Shown: positions 16,771 to 25,773, counted from the first letter of the stretch. The stretch: DNA of 64,000 bases from CBDFHJ01 sp965247635 (GCA_965247635.1 CBDFHJ010000009.1:186001-250000), one strand, 5' to 3'. Program-made: numbers and translations. Notes: generated by a model not told the origin, from the letters alone.

Positions 16771-17694
16771 TTAAGGGCAGCGATAGTGGCGATCCAGCTC
16801 CGAGGCGTAGCGGCGTCCCAACGTGGCACCCTCGGCTTCCAACCATTCGGTGAACCGGGTGGAGCCGGTAGGCGGGTCAACCGAAACCAGATGGCCCGCC
16901 AACAGGCCGTCTATTTCATCCCTGGTCAGCACCACATCCCGCACCAACCAACCCGCCATTCGGGCGGCCAGCAGCGCCACCGAAGGCCGTACGTGAATCA
17001 GCCGGGCTCGGCTGCCTATTCGGCGAGCTATGAGCCGTACCAGCTCCTCAAACGTGAATGTCTCAGGTCCCACCGTGTCTAATACGACATCTTCACTTCC
17101 CGCTCCGGCATTCACGGCAAGTTGCGCCAGGTCGTCTACGAACACCGGCTGGATCGGATAGTCCCCAGACCCTGCGATGGGGAACGCTGGAAACCGCCGC
17201 AGGAACCAGGCGATGTTGTTTATCAGCACATCCTCGGGGCTGAACAGCACCGTGGGCCGGAGAATGGCGTAGGACAACCCAGACTCGTGGATTGCCTTCT
17301 CCACCAGGGCCTTCCCCCGGAAGTAAGGAAGTGGCGAGTCTTCCGAGGGGTTGGTGATGCTGATATGGACGATGCGTCTAACGCCGGCTTCGACCGCCGC
17401 TCCTATCAGGATGCGGGAGTTCTGAACCGCAACGTCATGAGTAACCGTGCCTCGTGCGAAGCGAATCCAATAGGTGTTGTACAGAGTGGCGGCTCCCCGA
17501 AGATTTTCCACCAACCTATTAAAGTCGCTGAAGTCCAGAGGTAGAGCCTCCACCCGATCACCGAAGGGGCTGCGGGAGGCGGGAGTACGGGTCAACGTTT
17601 TCACAATGCCACCCTGTTCCAGCAACCGCCGCGCGATGTACTTGCCACTGTAGCCAAAGGCCCCAGTGACGACCGAGAGACTAGATCGGCTCAT
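16771..17694 (-). CDS. NAD(P)-binding epimerase/NmrA-like protein (complex I NDUFA9-type)
   Basis: About 307 residues. The Rossmann nucleotide site is at the start (VVTGAFGYSGKYIARRLLEQG, GxxGxxG type), followed by the usual strand with LDFSD. Later comes RRIVHISITNPSEDSPLPYFRGKALVEKAIHESGLSYAILRPTVLF, which is the atypical-SDR pattern. The fold and the C-terminal QPVFVDDLAQLAVNA segment match NAD-dependent epimerase/NDUFA9-like proteins. Substrate unknown. The start at 17694 overlaps the upstream membrane protein's end, suggesting cotranscription; an earlier in-frame start at 17733 also exists. Confidence 0.82.
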   Translation of the reverse strand: MSRSSLSVVTGAFGYSGKYIARRLLEQGGIVKTLTRTPASRSPFGDRVEALPLDFSDFNRLVENLRGAATLYNTYWIRFARGTVTHDVAVQNSRILIGAAVEAGVRRIVHISITNPSEDSPLPYFRGKALVEKAIHESGLSYAILRPTVLFSPEDVLINNIAWFLRRFPAFPIAGSGDYPIQPVFVDDLAQLAVNAGAGSEDVVLDTVGPETFTFEELVRLIARRIGSRARLIHVRPSVALLAARMAGWLVRDVVLTRDEIDGLLAGHLVSVDPPTGSTRFTEWLEAEGATLGRRYASELDRHYRCP

Positions 17695-18028
17695 TGACTT
17701 TCTGACCTCCGAGATCAGCAATGGCTGCAACAAGGAGCGCGAGGGCTGTTGGCAGGTAGAACATGCCGATCGAAGCTATCGCTACAAAACAGAATCCCAG
17801 AAGCACGACGGCGGGGCTCCAGAGGAGTATCTTGCGCATCGTCGTCTGTTGGAGCCGAAGGCCCAACAAAGTGATGGCGGTCAAGAATATAGGCACTAAC
17901 AGCAACAAAATTACGTGCAGGCCATTCATTTCTATTGCCGTAGCGCTAGACCGAATCACCTCCCCGGCTGGCTCACCAGGGAGTGTCGCCGTTACCGACG
18001 CACCCTCATAGGTGGGCCAGAACGCCAA
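17681..18028 (-). CDS. Hypothetical small membrane protein, start uncertain
   Basis: Minus-strand frame ending QKVNEPI. It has three hydrophobic segments: LHVILLLLVPIFLTAITLLGL, LLWSPAVVLLGFCFVAIASIGMF and YLPTALALLVAAIADL. The listed TTG start (18028) is internal to a longer open frame. Upstream codons encode another likely helix (GVATVSAWVAHAFAWAVGVW), and the frame stays open past 18170 without a canonical start. The true 5' end is therefore unknown, or the gene is truncated. It overlaps the epimerase gene by 14 bp. No family recognised. Confidence 0.5.
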   Translation of the reverse strand: MAFWPTYEGASVTATLPGEPAGEVIRSSATAIEMNGLHVILLLLVPIFLTAITLLGLRLQQTTMRKILLWSPAVVLLGFCFVAIASIGMFYLPTALALLVAAIADLGGQKVNEPI

Positions 18029-18292
18029 CCAGACCCCAACGGCCCAGGCAAAGGCATGGGCGACCCATGCAGATACTGTCGCTACGCCGATAGACCTCAG
18101 ATGTCCCTCCGTACCAAGCGCTACTACGTTTCGTGCACCGGGCTCCCGGATATCACGAAGCGCCTGAGTTGAGATGGCTAAACCCCGGCGTGGTAAAATC
18201 GAAACTTAGATGCCCCTCTATTCTAGTAGGGTTCGTTGGATTTGACGACATTGCTGTAGTAATTGCATTCGTGAAGACGAAGAAGCTTTGGT

Positions 18293-18910
18293 ATGAGTCG
18301 GAGATTCACATACTCTGCAATTCTGGTAGTAACGCTGCCGTTGATTGCCGCTGCGGGGATTTTGTACGCCCGAGGCACGGGTGGTTACGAATCGGCACCT
18401 GGTCACAAATCGAAGATATCCCACGAGGCCGCTCCTCGAACAATAGACCCTAGGATCGTTAGGCAGATGCCCCTAGCAGACGCGTCGAGTCAAATGTACG
18501 AGCTTTGGCAGAGAGAAGGCTTGGAAGGCTTCACAGGGATGCGGTTTGACAATGACAATGGGGAAGTAATCCTCTACTGGAAGGGACAAGTCCCTCACAG
18601 GATGGTCGCGCTTGTGCGGACGTTACGGGCCAGCGTCCCAGTTCGAGTAGTTGAAAGACCCTACTCACTCGTAGAGCTTCAGTTGGAAGCAAAGCGGCTT
18701 GTCGAACTTGATCTCTCCGGGGCAGGCGTCAATGTCACTGAGGCAGGACCTCTTCCTGATTTCTCAGGAATTGGAGTCGGGATTGATACCACAGCGCGGC
18801 TTGACTCGGCGCAACAGATCGACCGGGCGCGTCAGGTCATCGAGAGCGACTTCCCTCTCGAATTTACAGTTGCCGCAGCGCATGAACCATTAGTTTCTCA
18901 GAATCGTTAG
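18293..18910 (+). CDS. Hypothetical secreted protein
   Basis: 205 residues with an N-terminal signal anchor (basic MSRR, then YSAILVVTLPLIAAAGILYA). The mature part is hydrophilic, and GFTGMRFDNDNGEVILYWKG followed by VPHRMVALVRTL recalls propeptide-like alpha/beta domains seen before secreted proteases. No protease domain is present, and the family assignment is only a resemblance. Base composition is slightly less GC-rich than the core genes. Confidence 0.6.
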   Translation: MSRRFTYSAILVVTLPLIAAAGILYARGTGGYESAPGHKSKISHEAAPRTIDPRIVRQMPLADASSQMYELWQREGLEGFTGMRFDNDNGEVILYWKGQVPHRMVALVRTLRASVPVRVVERPYSLVELQLEAKRLVELDLSGAGVNVTEAGPLPDFSGIGVGIDTTARLDSAQQIDRARQVIESDFPLEFTVAAAHEPLVSQNR

Positions 18911-19080
18911 CGGGGTTCCTATTTGGCCTCGTCCTGGCGATGTTGCCCGAAGGGACCCAGCGATAGCCCAATTCCAGCTATGGCCGCGCCCTTTGCAACC
19001 CCCGCAGTTGCGACGGCGACCCCGGCGGCAGTGGCTGGCCCTTGGCCATGTCTTTTGCCGCCTGCCCAGCCTTGGCTAGC

Positions 19081-19259
19081 TCAAGAGGACGACATCCGAC
19101 ACCTACCCGAGTAGCCGATAGTTCGTCCGAATACCGGATGGGTCATCTCAAAGTTGACACTGAAACTGGCTTCACTCTCTCCGGTTTCCGTGGTGCGGCC
19201 ACTTCCGAAAGGCGAGACCCAGGTGGGGAATCCAATAATCAGCCCAAGGAAAGGTACTC
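19081..19259 (-). pseudogene. DUF4166 protein, C-terminal part (split by IS1380)
   Basis: The last ~60 codons of a DUF4166-domain protein. They begin VPFLGLIIGFPTWVSPFGS and end MTHPVFGRTIGYSGRC..., with a TGA stop at 19081. Removing the IS and one copy of the TTAAC target duplication joins this directly and in frame to the part at 20974-21410 (…RKYVL+RVPFLG…). The IS is therefore the only break I can see in the gene. Confidence 0.8.
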
Positions 19260-19264
19260 TTAAC

Positions 19265-20968
19265 CCCGAATCCACCGAAGGACGGCCTTGGGGACAGCCC
19301 TTGAAGAAGCCAGCGGGTGCTCCTCTGAATCTGGGATAATGGTTTTGGAACAGAAACCCGCCCGGAAACAAGGAGCACCCAATAGATGCTGCCACAGAAC
19401 AAACCCGACCGTATCCGCATCCTCTTTGACGACCATCGCCTGGTGGCCAATGCCGGCCTGCTCCTGCCGGCCACCCTAGCCCGGCACCTGGGCCTGCGGG
19501 AACTCGTCGACCATCACCTTGACCTCGGCGGAGCGCCGGGACGGGCGAACACTGGGGACAAGATGCTGACGCTGGTCGCTTCCGCGCTGGCAGGCGGCGA
19601 CTGCATCGACGACGCCGATGCGCTGCGCGCTGGTGGGACGGTCGGTGTTCTAGGCTGCGTGGTCAAGGCGCCATCCACCCTGGGGACCTTCCTGCGCAGC
19701 CTCCGGTGGGGGCATGTCCGTCAACTCGACCGCGTGAGCCGCCAGTTGTTGGCCCGGGCCTGGGCCGCTGGGGCCGGACCCGGCGACTCGCCCCTGACCA
19801 TCGACCTGGACTCGACCATCTGCGAAACCTATGGACTGGCCAAGGAGGGAGCGCGCCACCACGACTATACCGGCGCCCGCGGCTATCACCCGCTGCTGGC
19901 CATTGCCGCCGGCACCGGCGAGGTGCTGATGTCCCGGCTGCGCGAGGGCCGGGCCAACACCGCCCGTGGCGCCGCCCACTTCCTGCGTGAGACGGTGGGG
20001 CGGGTGCGCTACGGCGGGGCCAGGGGACAACTCACGGTGCGGGCCGACAGCGGCTTCTACGCCCACACTGTCGTTGCCGCCTGCCGGGAAATGGATGTCC
20101 GCTTCTCTATCACCATCCGCCAGCGCGCCAGCCTGCGGGACCTGATCGAGGCGATACCGGAGGAGGACTGGACTCCCATTCCCTACTGGATGGACGGCGC
20201 CGCCGATGTCGCCGAGACGACTTACACCCCGTTCCAGACCAAGCCGGACGCCGCGCCGGTGCGGCTCATTGTCCGGCGGGTGAAGCCGACGCCCGGTTCC
20301 CAGCTCGCCCTCTTCGCCAGATACAGCTATCACGCCTTCATCACCGACCGCGATGGGGAGACGCTGGAACTGGAGGCCGATCATCGCCGCCACGCCGAGG
20401 TCGAGAACGCCATACGCGACCTCAAGTACGGCGTCGGGCTGAACCACATGCCGTCGGCGCGCTTCGCCGCCAACGGCGCCTGGCTGGCGGTCCAGGTGAT
20501 GGCGCATAACCTGGCCCGCTGGACGGCGCGGATTGGTCTGGGCGAGCGGACCGTGATCACCAAGACCCTCAGGCGGCGGGTCTTCGCTCTGGTGGGACGG
20601 ATCACCCGCTCGGCGCGCCGCCTCACTTTGCATCTCCCCCGGCGCTGGCCTTGGGAAACCCAGTTCAGTCGCGCCTTGGCCCGGCTGCAAGCCATTCCGT
20701 TCCCGGCCTGACGGCCAGCCTGCAACTGACCCAACGTCCCCGCAATCTCGCGCCACCCCGGTCGCGAGAGTCCCCTGCTGCGTATCCTCTCGCCATCCCG
20801 CGCATCGCAACTCCCGCATAGGGCCTTAGGGGCCCTGTGCGGCGACTGAAGACCATCCGCCGGCCTCCCATCTACCCCAAGACCCCAGGCCATCTCCCCT
20901 GTAGCTCCCTCACCCACCCCCCTCCGCGGTCCTCACGCCGTCCATCGGTGTCCTTCGGTGGATTCGGG
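19265..20968 (+). mobile_element. IS1380-family insertion sequence (1704 bp) with TTAAC target duplication
   Basis: The element has 19-bp perfect terminal inverted repeats, CCCGAATCCACCGAAGGAC at the left end (19265-19283) and its complement at the right end (20950-20968). It is flanked by direct repeats TTAAC at 19260-19264 and 20969-20973. Size, single transposase gene and target duplication all fit IS1380. It is inserted in a DUF4166 gene. Confidence 0.93.
19386..20711 (+). CDS. IS1380-family transposase
   Basis: A 441-residue DDE transposase. The catalytic Asp residues are likely those in LTIDLDSTICETYG and LTVRADSGFYAHTVV, and the Glu that in HRRHAEVENAIRDLKYG. That last segment, together with GYHPLLAIAAGTGEVL, is characteristic of IS1380/DDE_Tnp_1_4 enzymes. 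Full length, no frameshift, flanked by intact inverted repeats, so it may still be mobile. Confidence 0.93.
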   Translation: MLPQNKPDRIRILFDDHRLVANAGLLLPATLARHLGLRELVDHHLDLGGAPGRANTGDKMLTLVASALAGGDCIDDADALRAGGTVGVLGCVVKAPSTLGTFLRSLRWGHVRQLDRVSRQLLARAWAAGAGPGDSPLTIDLDSTICETYGLAKEGARHHDYTGARGYHPLLAIAAGTGEVLMSRLREGRANTARGAAHFLRETVGRVRYGGARGQLTVRADSGFYAHTVVAACREMDVRFSITIRQRASLRDLIEAIPEEDWTPIPYWMDGAADVAETTYTPFQTKPDAAPVRLIVRRVKPTPGSQLALFARYSYHAFITDRDGETLELEADHRRHAEVENAIRDLKYGVGLNHMPSARFAANGAWLAVQVMAHNLARWTARIGLGERTVITKTLRRRVFALVGRITRSARRLTLHLPRRWPWETQFSRALARLQAIPFPA

Positions 20969-20973
20969 TTAAC

Positions 20974-21410
20974 ACGTACTTCCGGATGTCATAGACCAAG
21001 CTTCCTACGTCGTCAACTCGCAAGTCCGACTCTACCCCCAGACCCCATCTCGTAGTTTCGATGATTCTATGGTCGCCTGAAAATACCATGTGAGAAGAGA
21101 ACGTCACGTCCCTACGAAAGCCGTCGTTGCCGAAGAAGGTCCTAAGCCAATGCATCACGCCCGAACCATCGACTCGGCTGTGCACGGTGAATTCAACATT
21201 CTCTCCGTTGTGCGGGACCGGGGCACGGAACAGCATGTATGAGAGCAATGCTACTGGCCTGATTGCCGTCTTAACATTGATACTGTTCATGACCCCACTC
21301 AAAACCACCGTTGGCTCAGAGTAGTGCTTACGCACCGCCGTGTGTAGATTGATAAAGTCGTCCCCCAATGCGCGGGCTACGGGAGAGTCGTTGGCGGGGC
21401 ATCCCGTCAT
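20974..21410 (-). pseudogene. DUF4166 protein, N-terminal part (split by IS1380)
   Basis: First ~145 codons from ATG 21410: VARALGDDFINLHTAVRKHYSE, then PVPHNGENVEFTVHSRVDGSG, MHWLRTFFG..., and HRIIETTRWGLGVESDLRVDDVGSLVYDIRKYVL. This order matches the DUF4166 domain, which is often fused to sugar or saccharopine-dehydrogenase-like proteins but is here stand-alone. Function unknown. The frame continues into the IS1380 right end beyond 20973. Confidence 0.78.
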
Positions 21411-21515
21411 ACGTCGCGGCTTCCTCTCTTGGGATCATCAGGGCATTCCTAGCCCAAGGTCCATGTCAGGCTGCTAGCCTGAATCTCAATGTGAAGGTTC
21501 TTGATTTTGTCCAGT

Positions 21516-21577
21516 TTGGTGGGCCTAATTGGACGGTAGGCAGTACCATTTTCGAGATGTGGCTGGGCGCACTGTGA
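21516..21577 (+). repeat. 62-bp coding repeat, copy 2
   Basis: Second copy of the repeat at 10576-10637. It is again the last codons of a frame (…KVLDFVQFGGPNWTVG…LGAL, TGA at 21575-21577). The codons before it differ from copy 1, so only the 3' end of the gene is shared. Confidence 0.65.
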
Positions 21578-21658
21578 GGCTCCAGAGGGTTGCCATCCTA
21601 ATCTCATCTTAAAGTGGGCCGACGTGTACTGCATGGCTCCGATAAGGTGAGACGAGAT

Positions 21659-21804
21659 TGACCTGACCCCCGAAAACTAGTCCAGAGATAAACTCGCACA
21701 CTGGATATGTAGAAAGGGGGGACGGATGCCGAGGAAGGGATATACGCCGGAGCAGATCATAGGGAAGCTGCGGGAGGTGGACGTGAGAAGTGGCTCCGGA
21801 AATC
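21659..21804 (+). mobile_element. Left-end remnant of another IS3-family element
   Basis: Begins with TGACCTGACCCCCGAAAA, an IS3-type terminus. At 21726 an orfA start follows (PRKGYTPEQIIGKLREVDV), which matches the N-terminus of IS3-family OrfA proteins. It is cut off after about 26 codons by the next IS. Confidence 0.6.
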
Positions 21805-21875
21805 TGAACAGGGGGATAAGTGGAATCGCTGCCTGATTGAGGGCATGATAGTGCTCTCGGAGACAGGAGCGAGAG

Positions 21876-22181
21876 ATGAGCAGACGACCCCGCCGTAACC
21901 ACTCGGCAGAGTTCAAGGCGAAGGTGGCTCTTGCCGCAGTGCGCGGCGACCGGACACTTTCGGAGCTGGCAAGCCAGTTCGATGTGCACCCGAACCAGAT
22001 CACGCAATGGAAGACCCAGTTGCTGGATCGGGCGGCGCAGTTATTTGGCGCCGGGACAGGGCAGGCTGAAAAGCCGGTAGATATGAAGGTCCTTCACGCT
22101 AAGATCGGTGAGCTTGCGTTGGAGAACGATTTTTTAGAGGCCGCGCTCACGAAGGCGGGATTGCCGGGCGCAAGGCGATGA
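21876..22181 (+). CDS. IS3-family transposase OrfA
   Basis: 101 residues. HTH_Tnp_1 domain: RRNHSAEFKAKVALAAVRGD, then TLSELASQFDVHPNQITQWK. A short coiled-coil segment follows (MKVLHAKIGELALENDFLE). It binds the element ends. The stop overlaps the OrfB start as ATGA (22178-22181). Confidence 0.9.
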   Translation: MSRRPRRNHSAEFKAKVALAAVRGDRTLSELASQFDVHPNQITQWKTQLLDRAAQLFGAGTGQAEKPVDMKVLHAKIGELALENDFLEAALTKAGLPGARR

Positions 22182-23005
22182 TCGACCGTGATCACAAGCT
22201 GCCTCTCGCCCGCCAGGCAAAGGCAGTGGGCATCAGCCGCGGGAGCATCTACTACCGGCCACGGCCGGTGGGCGAAGCCGGTCTCGGACTGATGCGCCGC
22301 ATCGATGAGCTGCACCTTGAGTATCCGTTTGCAGGCAGTAGGATGATGCGAGGCCTGCTCCGCCAGGAGGGACTCTCCTCCGGGCGTAGGCACATCGCCA
22401 CACTGATGCGGCGGATGGGCATCGAGGCGCTGTACCGCAAGCCCAACACCAGCCGGCGACGGCCCGGCCATACGGTGTATCCGTACCTGCTGCGCGGGCT
22501 TGAGGTGAGCAGGCCCAACCAGGTGTGGGCAATGGATATCACGTACATTCCGATGGCCAGGGGGTTCGTGTACCTAGCCGCAGTGATGGACTGGCATAGC
22601 CGCAAGGTGCTGGCCTGGCGGGTATCGGTCACAATGGACGCAGACTTCTGCGTGGAGGCGCTCGAAGAATCCCTGGGACGCCACGGCGCGCCGGAGATAT
22701 TCAACACAGATCAGGGAAGCCAGTTCACAAGTGACGCCTTCACCGGCCTGCTGAAAGCCAATGGGATCCAGATCAGCATGGACGGGAAGGGAAGCTGGAA
22801 GGATAATGTGTTCGTCGAACGGCTGTGGAAGAGCGTCAAGTACGAGGAGGTGTACCTGAGAGCCTACGAATCGGTCCCGGAAGCCAGAACTGGACTCGGG
22901 CGGTACTTCGAGTTTTACAATGCCGGACGGCCCCATTCGAGCCTTGGGGGAATGACGCCGGACCAGTTCTTTGACAGAGCGCCTGCCGAGTCCGCGGCGG
23001 CCTAA
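22178..23005 (+). CDS. IS3-family transposase OrfB
   Basis: 275 residues with an HTH_21 part (LMRRIDELHLEYPFAGSRMM) and the rve catalytic core. Triad: Asp in VWAMDITYIPM, Asp in IFNTDQGSQFTS, Glu in KDNVFVERLWKSVKYEEVYL. The C-terminus (YFEFYNAGRPHSSLGGMTPDQ) is the usual IS3 ending. It looks full length and is coupled to OrfA by a 4-bp overlap. Confidence 0.93.
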   Translation: MIDRDHKLPLARQAKAVGISRGSIYYRPRPVGEAGLGLMRRIDELHLEYPFAGSRMMRGLLRQEGLSSGRRHIATLMRRMGIEALYRKPNTSRRRPGHTVYPYLLRGLEVSRPNQVWAMDITYIPMARGFVYLAAVMDWHSRKVLAWRVSVTMDADFCVEALEESLGRHGAPEIFNTDQGSQFTSDAFTGLLKANGIQISMDGKGSWKDNVFVERLWKSVKYEEVYLRAYESVPEARTGLGRYFEFYNAGRPHSSLGGMTPDQFFDRAPAESAAA

Positions 23006-23052
23006 CGCACGGCAGCGCGATTCCACTTATCAAACCGGGCAGCGCTGTTCAG

Positions 23053-23184
23053 ACAAACGAGACCACCTCTCTCGACGAACTAGAGTGGCGCTACAACAAC
23101 CGCGAGAACCCATACCTATTCAGGGACACACTCATGAAACTCCTTGGTTCCGAGAATCTTCCATATCAAGAACTCGTAGCCTAG
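23053..23184 (+). pseudogene. C-terminal fragment of an IS1595-like transposase
   Basis: The frame up to TAG 23182-23184 reads TTSLDELEWRYNNRENPYLF then RDTLMKLLGSENLPYQELV. This resembles the C-terminal end of IS1595-type DDE transposases (…LDE..FR.NNR.NPYLFRDTL…). The rest was lost, probably when the IS3 element arrived at 21805-23051. Confidence 0.6.
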
Positions 23185-23798
23185 GGGACTACTTCCTCCC
23201 CGTCACTGGGTATATCGAATGGCTTCGTATCCCAGTCTTGAGAACCAGCGCGTAACCTGACATAGCCAGTTGCTCGACCATCTGACGCGCGTGAATCATC
23301 AAGCCAATTAGTAGGAACCACGAACCTCAATGTGTGGTCTTCCGGGCCTAGGATACGTGGGGTTGATCCCAGATGTATCGTGCGGTGACCAGCAATCACC
23401 ATGAAGGCATTTAACCACTGCATTGGCTGTGACGGTCGAAGTGTGACATCAACGTTCGCCAATAACCTGTCCGACCTATCGTGAGCATATAACGCCACCT
23501 TCCCAACGATAATGTTGAGAACTGGGCCTTCGTCTTTTCTAGCCCTGCGAATCGAATTCGCAGTGGTTGCCGCGCGCGTCCTAATAGTGCGCCAATACCG
23601 AGGAGGGGCGTTGACGGCGACAAGAACTCCAAGTCCAGTGACCATCAACAGCGTCCTTGGCAAATCAGGGAACAACAACTCAGCAAACAAATTGGCCCAC
23701 TCTCCCCATTTCTTTAGGTCTTCGGGTGTCCCACTGAGCCCGACGAAGAAGACAACAACGGCCAGAAAGGAGAGGGTGACCTTGGAAATCCGCCACAT
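23181..23798 (-). CDS. Hypothetical membrane protein
   Basis: 205 residues. Two hydrophobic helices lie near the N-terminus (VTLSFLAVVVFFVGLSG and LPRTLLMVTGLGVLVAV), then a basic linker and a soluble domain of about 110 residues. The soluble part has alternating beta-like segments (VDVTLRPSQPMQWLNAF, HTLRFVVPTNWLDD, TGYVRLRAGSQ). I recognise no family. The stop overlaps the IS1595 fragment by 4 bp, so the 3' end may have been altered by the insertion. Confidence 0.5.
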   Translation of the reverse strand: MWRISKVTLSFLAVVVFFVGLSGTPEDLKKWGEWANLFAELLFPDLPRTLLMVTGLGVLVAVNAPPRYWRTIRTRAATTANSIRRARKDEGPVLNIIVGKVALYAHDRSDRLLANVDVTLRPSQPMQWLNAFMVIAGHRTIHLGSTPRILGPEDHTLRFVVPTNWLDDSRASDGRATGYVRLRAGSQDWDTKPFDIPSDGEEVVP

Positions 23799-23909
23799 GC
23801 TGCTACTCTACGCAAAAGAACCCTTCTTTCCAAGGGCGGTACCGCGTGTGGTACATAAGCACCCTTGCAAGAAAGGCCTCCCAACACTATCTCTCGGAGG
23901 GTCGAGATA

Positions 23910-24881
23910 ATGCGCGTCGCGGTGCTTGACGATTACCAGGATGTAGCCAGCGGGCTGGCCGACTGGAACGCTATTCCGGACGCCCAGGTGGAGTTCTTCC
24001 GTGGGCCGATCGGGAAGCCAGCTCGGCTCGTCAGCACCCTTCAGCCGTTCCAGGTGCTGGTCACGACCCGGGAGCGGACGCGGCTGCCCGCTGCCGTGCT
24101 GGAGGGCCTTCCCAACCTGCGGTTGATCGCAGGCACGGGCCGAAACCAACCCCACGTGGACATGGACGCGGCCACTCGGCTGGGCATAGTGGTGTGCGGC
24201 ACCGAAGGCGGCGGCAGCGGCGCGTCCACCGCCGAGCTCACCTGGGGCCTCATCCTGGCGTGCGTCCGGCACATCTCCTGGGAGGACCGCCAGCTCCGCC
24301 AGGGCCGTTGGCAGACCCGCCTGGGCGCCGGGGTGGAGGGCAAAGCCCTGGGTATCCTGGGGTTGGGACGCATCGGCACCAAGGTAGCCCACGTAGCCCA
24401 GGCCTTCGGCATGCGCGTGAACGCCTGGGGCCCCACCCTCACCCGCGAGCGTGCGGCCGAGCACGGCGTCACCTACGTCTCGTGGGAGGGCCTCTTCGCC
24501 GACGCCGACGTGGTGAGCGTCCACGTGCGCCTGACCGACCTCAGCCGTGGCTGGGTCACGTCGCGTGAGCTAGGGCTGATGAAGCCCACCGCCTACCTTA
24601 TCAACACGGCCCGCGCCGCCATCGTGGACCAGGCCGCTTTGGCGGAGGCGCTCCGCTCCGGCACCATCGCCGGCGCCGGGCTGGACGTGTTCGACGAGGA
24701 GCCGCTGCCTCCCGACCACCCGCTGCTGGCGCTGGACAACGTGGTGCTGACGCCGCACCTGGGCTACGCATCCCAAGAGACGCTGGCGGAGTTCTTTCAA
24801 GGCGCCATCGAGAACATCCAGACCTGGGCCAAAGGCGAGCCGCGGAACGTACTAAACCAATCCCTCTTGGAACAGCGGTAG
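23910..24881 (+). CDS. D-2-hydroxyacid dehydrogenase
   Basis: About 323 residues. These NAD-dependent enzymes interconvert 2-oxo and D-2-hydroxy acids. The coenzyme site is GILGLGRIGTKVAHVAQAFGM. The catalytic trio is visible as Arg in INTARAAIVDQ, Glu in DVFDEEPLP and His in TPHLGYAS. MRVAVLDDYQDVA is the typical start of one subfamily, so ATG 23910 (after GGAGGGTCGAG) was chosen rather than 23865. Substrate not predicted. It is followed by cofE on the same strand after 130-140 bp, with no evident functional link. Confidence 0.9.
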   Translation: MRVAVLDDYQDVASGLADWNAIPDAQVEFFRGPIGKPARLVSTLQPFQVLVTTRERTRLPAAVLEGLPNLRLIAGTGRNQPHVDMDAATRLGIVVCGTEGGGSGASTAELTWGLILACVRHISWEDRQLRQGRWQTRLGAGVEGKALGILGLGRIGTKVAHVAQAFGMRVNAWGPTLTRERAAEHGVTYVSWEGLFADADVVSVHVRLTDLSRGWVTSRELGLMKPTAYLINTARAAIVDQAALAEALRSGTIAGAGLDVFDEEPLPPDHPLLALDNVVLTPHLGYASQETLAEFFQGAIENIQTWAKGEPRNVLNQSLLEQR

Positions 24882-25011
24882 CGGCCAAGCACCTCTCCCC
24901 GACCCTTCTCCTCGCCTCGCCCTCCATGAGTCGCCGTGGGCAGGGACGGTAGCGTACCATTAGGCCGTCCCATCAATCGCGTCACGGTCCACACTACGTA
25001 GGAGGGAAGCC

Positions 25012-25773
25012 ATGCCGGCGATGGTCACGCTTATCGGCGTCGAGGGAGTGCCGGAGGTCAAGCCGGGAGACGACCTGGCAACGCTAACGGTGGATGCCGC
25101 CAACCGGCAGCGGACTCCCATCGCACCCCGCGACGTGGTGGTGGTCACGCAGAAGGTGGTCTCGAAAGCCGAGGACCGCCTGGTCCGGCTGGCGGAGGTC
25201 GAGCCGTCGGCCCTGGCGGCCGAGTTCGCCGCCGCCTACAACAAGGACGCGCGGGTGGTGGAGGTGGCGCTGCGAGAGGCCAAGCGCGTGGTGCGCATGG
25301 ACCACGGCGTGCTCATCACCGAGACACACCACGGCTTCCGGTGCGCCAACTCGGGCGTGGACGCGTCAAACGTGGGGCCCGAGGCCGAGGAGGTGGTGTC
25401 GCTGCTGCCCGTGGACCCCGATGCGTCGGCGCGGGCCATCCGCGAGGGAATCAAGGCCATCGCCGGGGTGGACGTGGCGGTCATCATCTCCGACACCTTC
25501 GGCAGGCCGTGGCGGGAGGGCGCCGAGAATGTGGCGGTGGGCGTCGCGGGCATGGAACCGCTGTGGGACTACGTGGGACAGCAGGACAACTACGGCCGCG
25601 AGCTTCGGACCACAACCATCGCCGTGGCCGACGAGTTGGCCGCCGCCGCCGAGCTGGTGACCAACAAGCTGACGCGGGTGCCGGTGGCCATCGTGCGCGG
25701 CTATCCGTACCAGCCTGGCGAGTCGGGGGTCACGCCCCTCATCCGCGGCGCGGAGACGGACCTGTTCCGGTAG
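25012..25773 (+). CDS. cofE: Coenzyme F420-0:L-glutamate ligase
   Basis: 253 residues. CofE adds gamma-linked glutamates to F420-0 using GTP, the tail-forming step of the deazaflavin cofactor F420. Family marks: VVVVTQKVVSKAEDR near the start, VLITETHHGFRCANSGVD, the metal/nucleotide segment IISDTFGRPWREG, NVAVGVAGMEPL and the end GVTPLIRGAETDLFR. Start may be 25012 or the ATG at 25021; AGGAGGGAAG lies just before 25012. Other F420 genes are not in the window, so the gene is isolated from its pathway here. Confidence 0.93.
   Translation: MPAMVTLIGVEGVPEVKPGDDLATLTVDAANRQRTPIAPRDVVVVTQKVVSKAEDRLVRLAEVEPSALAAEFAAAYNKDARVVEVALREAKRVVRMDHGVLITETHHGFRCANSGVDASNVGPEAEEVVSLLPVDPDASARAIREGIKAIAGVDVAVIISDTFGRPWREGAENVAVGVAGMEPLWDYVGQQDNYGRELRTTTIAVADELAAAAELVTNKLTRVPVAIVRGYPYQPGESGVTPLIRGAETDLFR

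Larger units (their letters stand above)
21805..23051 (+). mobile_element. IS3-family element (about 1247 bp)
   Basis: Two overlapping transposase genes lie between related ends. Both termini, read inward, start TGAACAG and reach GATAAGTGGAATCGC, the right end with about ten extra bases between. No target duplication is visible; the two flanks belong to different older IS remnants, so the boundaries are the best estimate. Confidence 0.75.

Noticed and set aside
18911..19080. Small minus-strand frame with TAAGVAVATAGVAKGAAIAG
   Set aside because: Attractive composition, but no start codon after the DUF4166 stop; probably a decayed piece at best.
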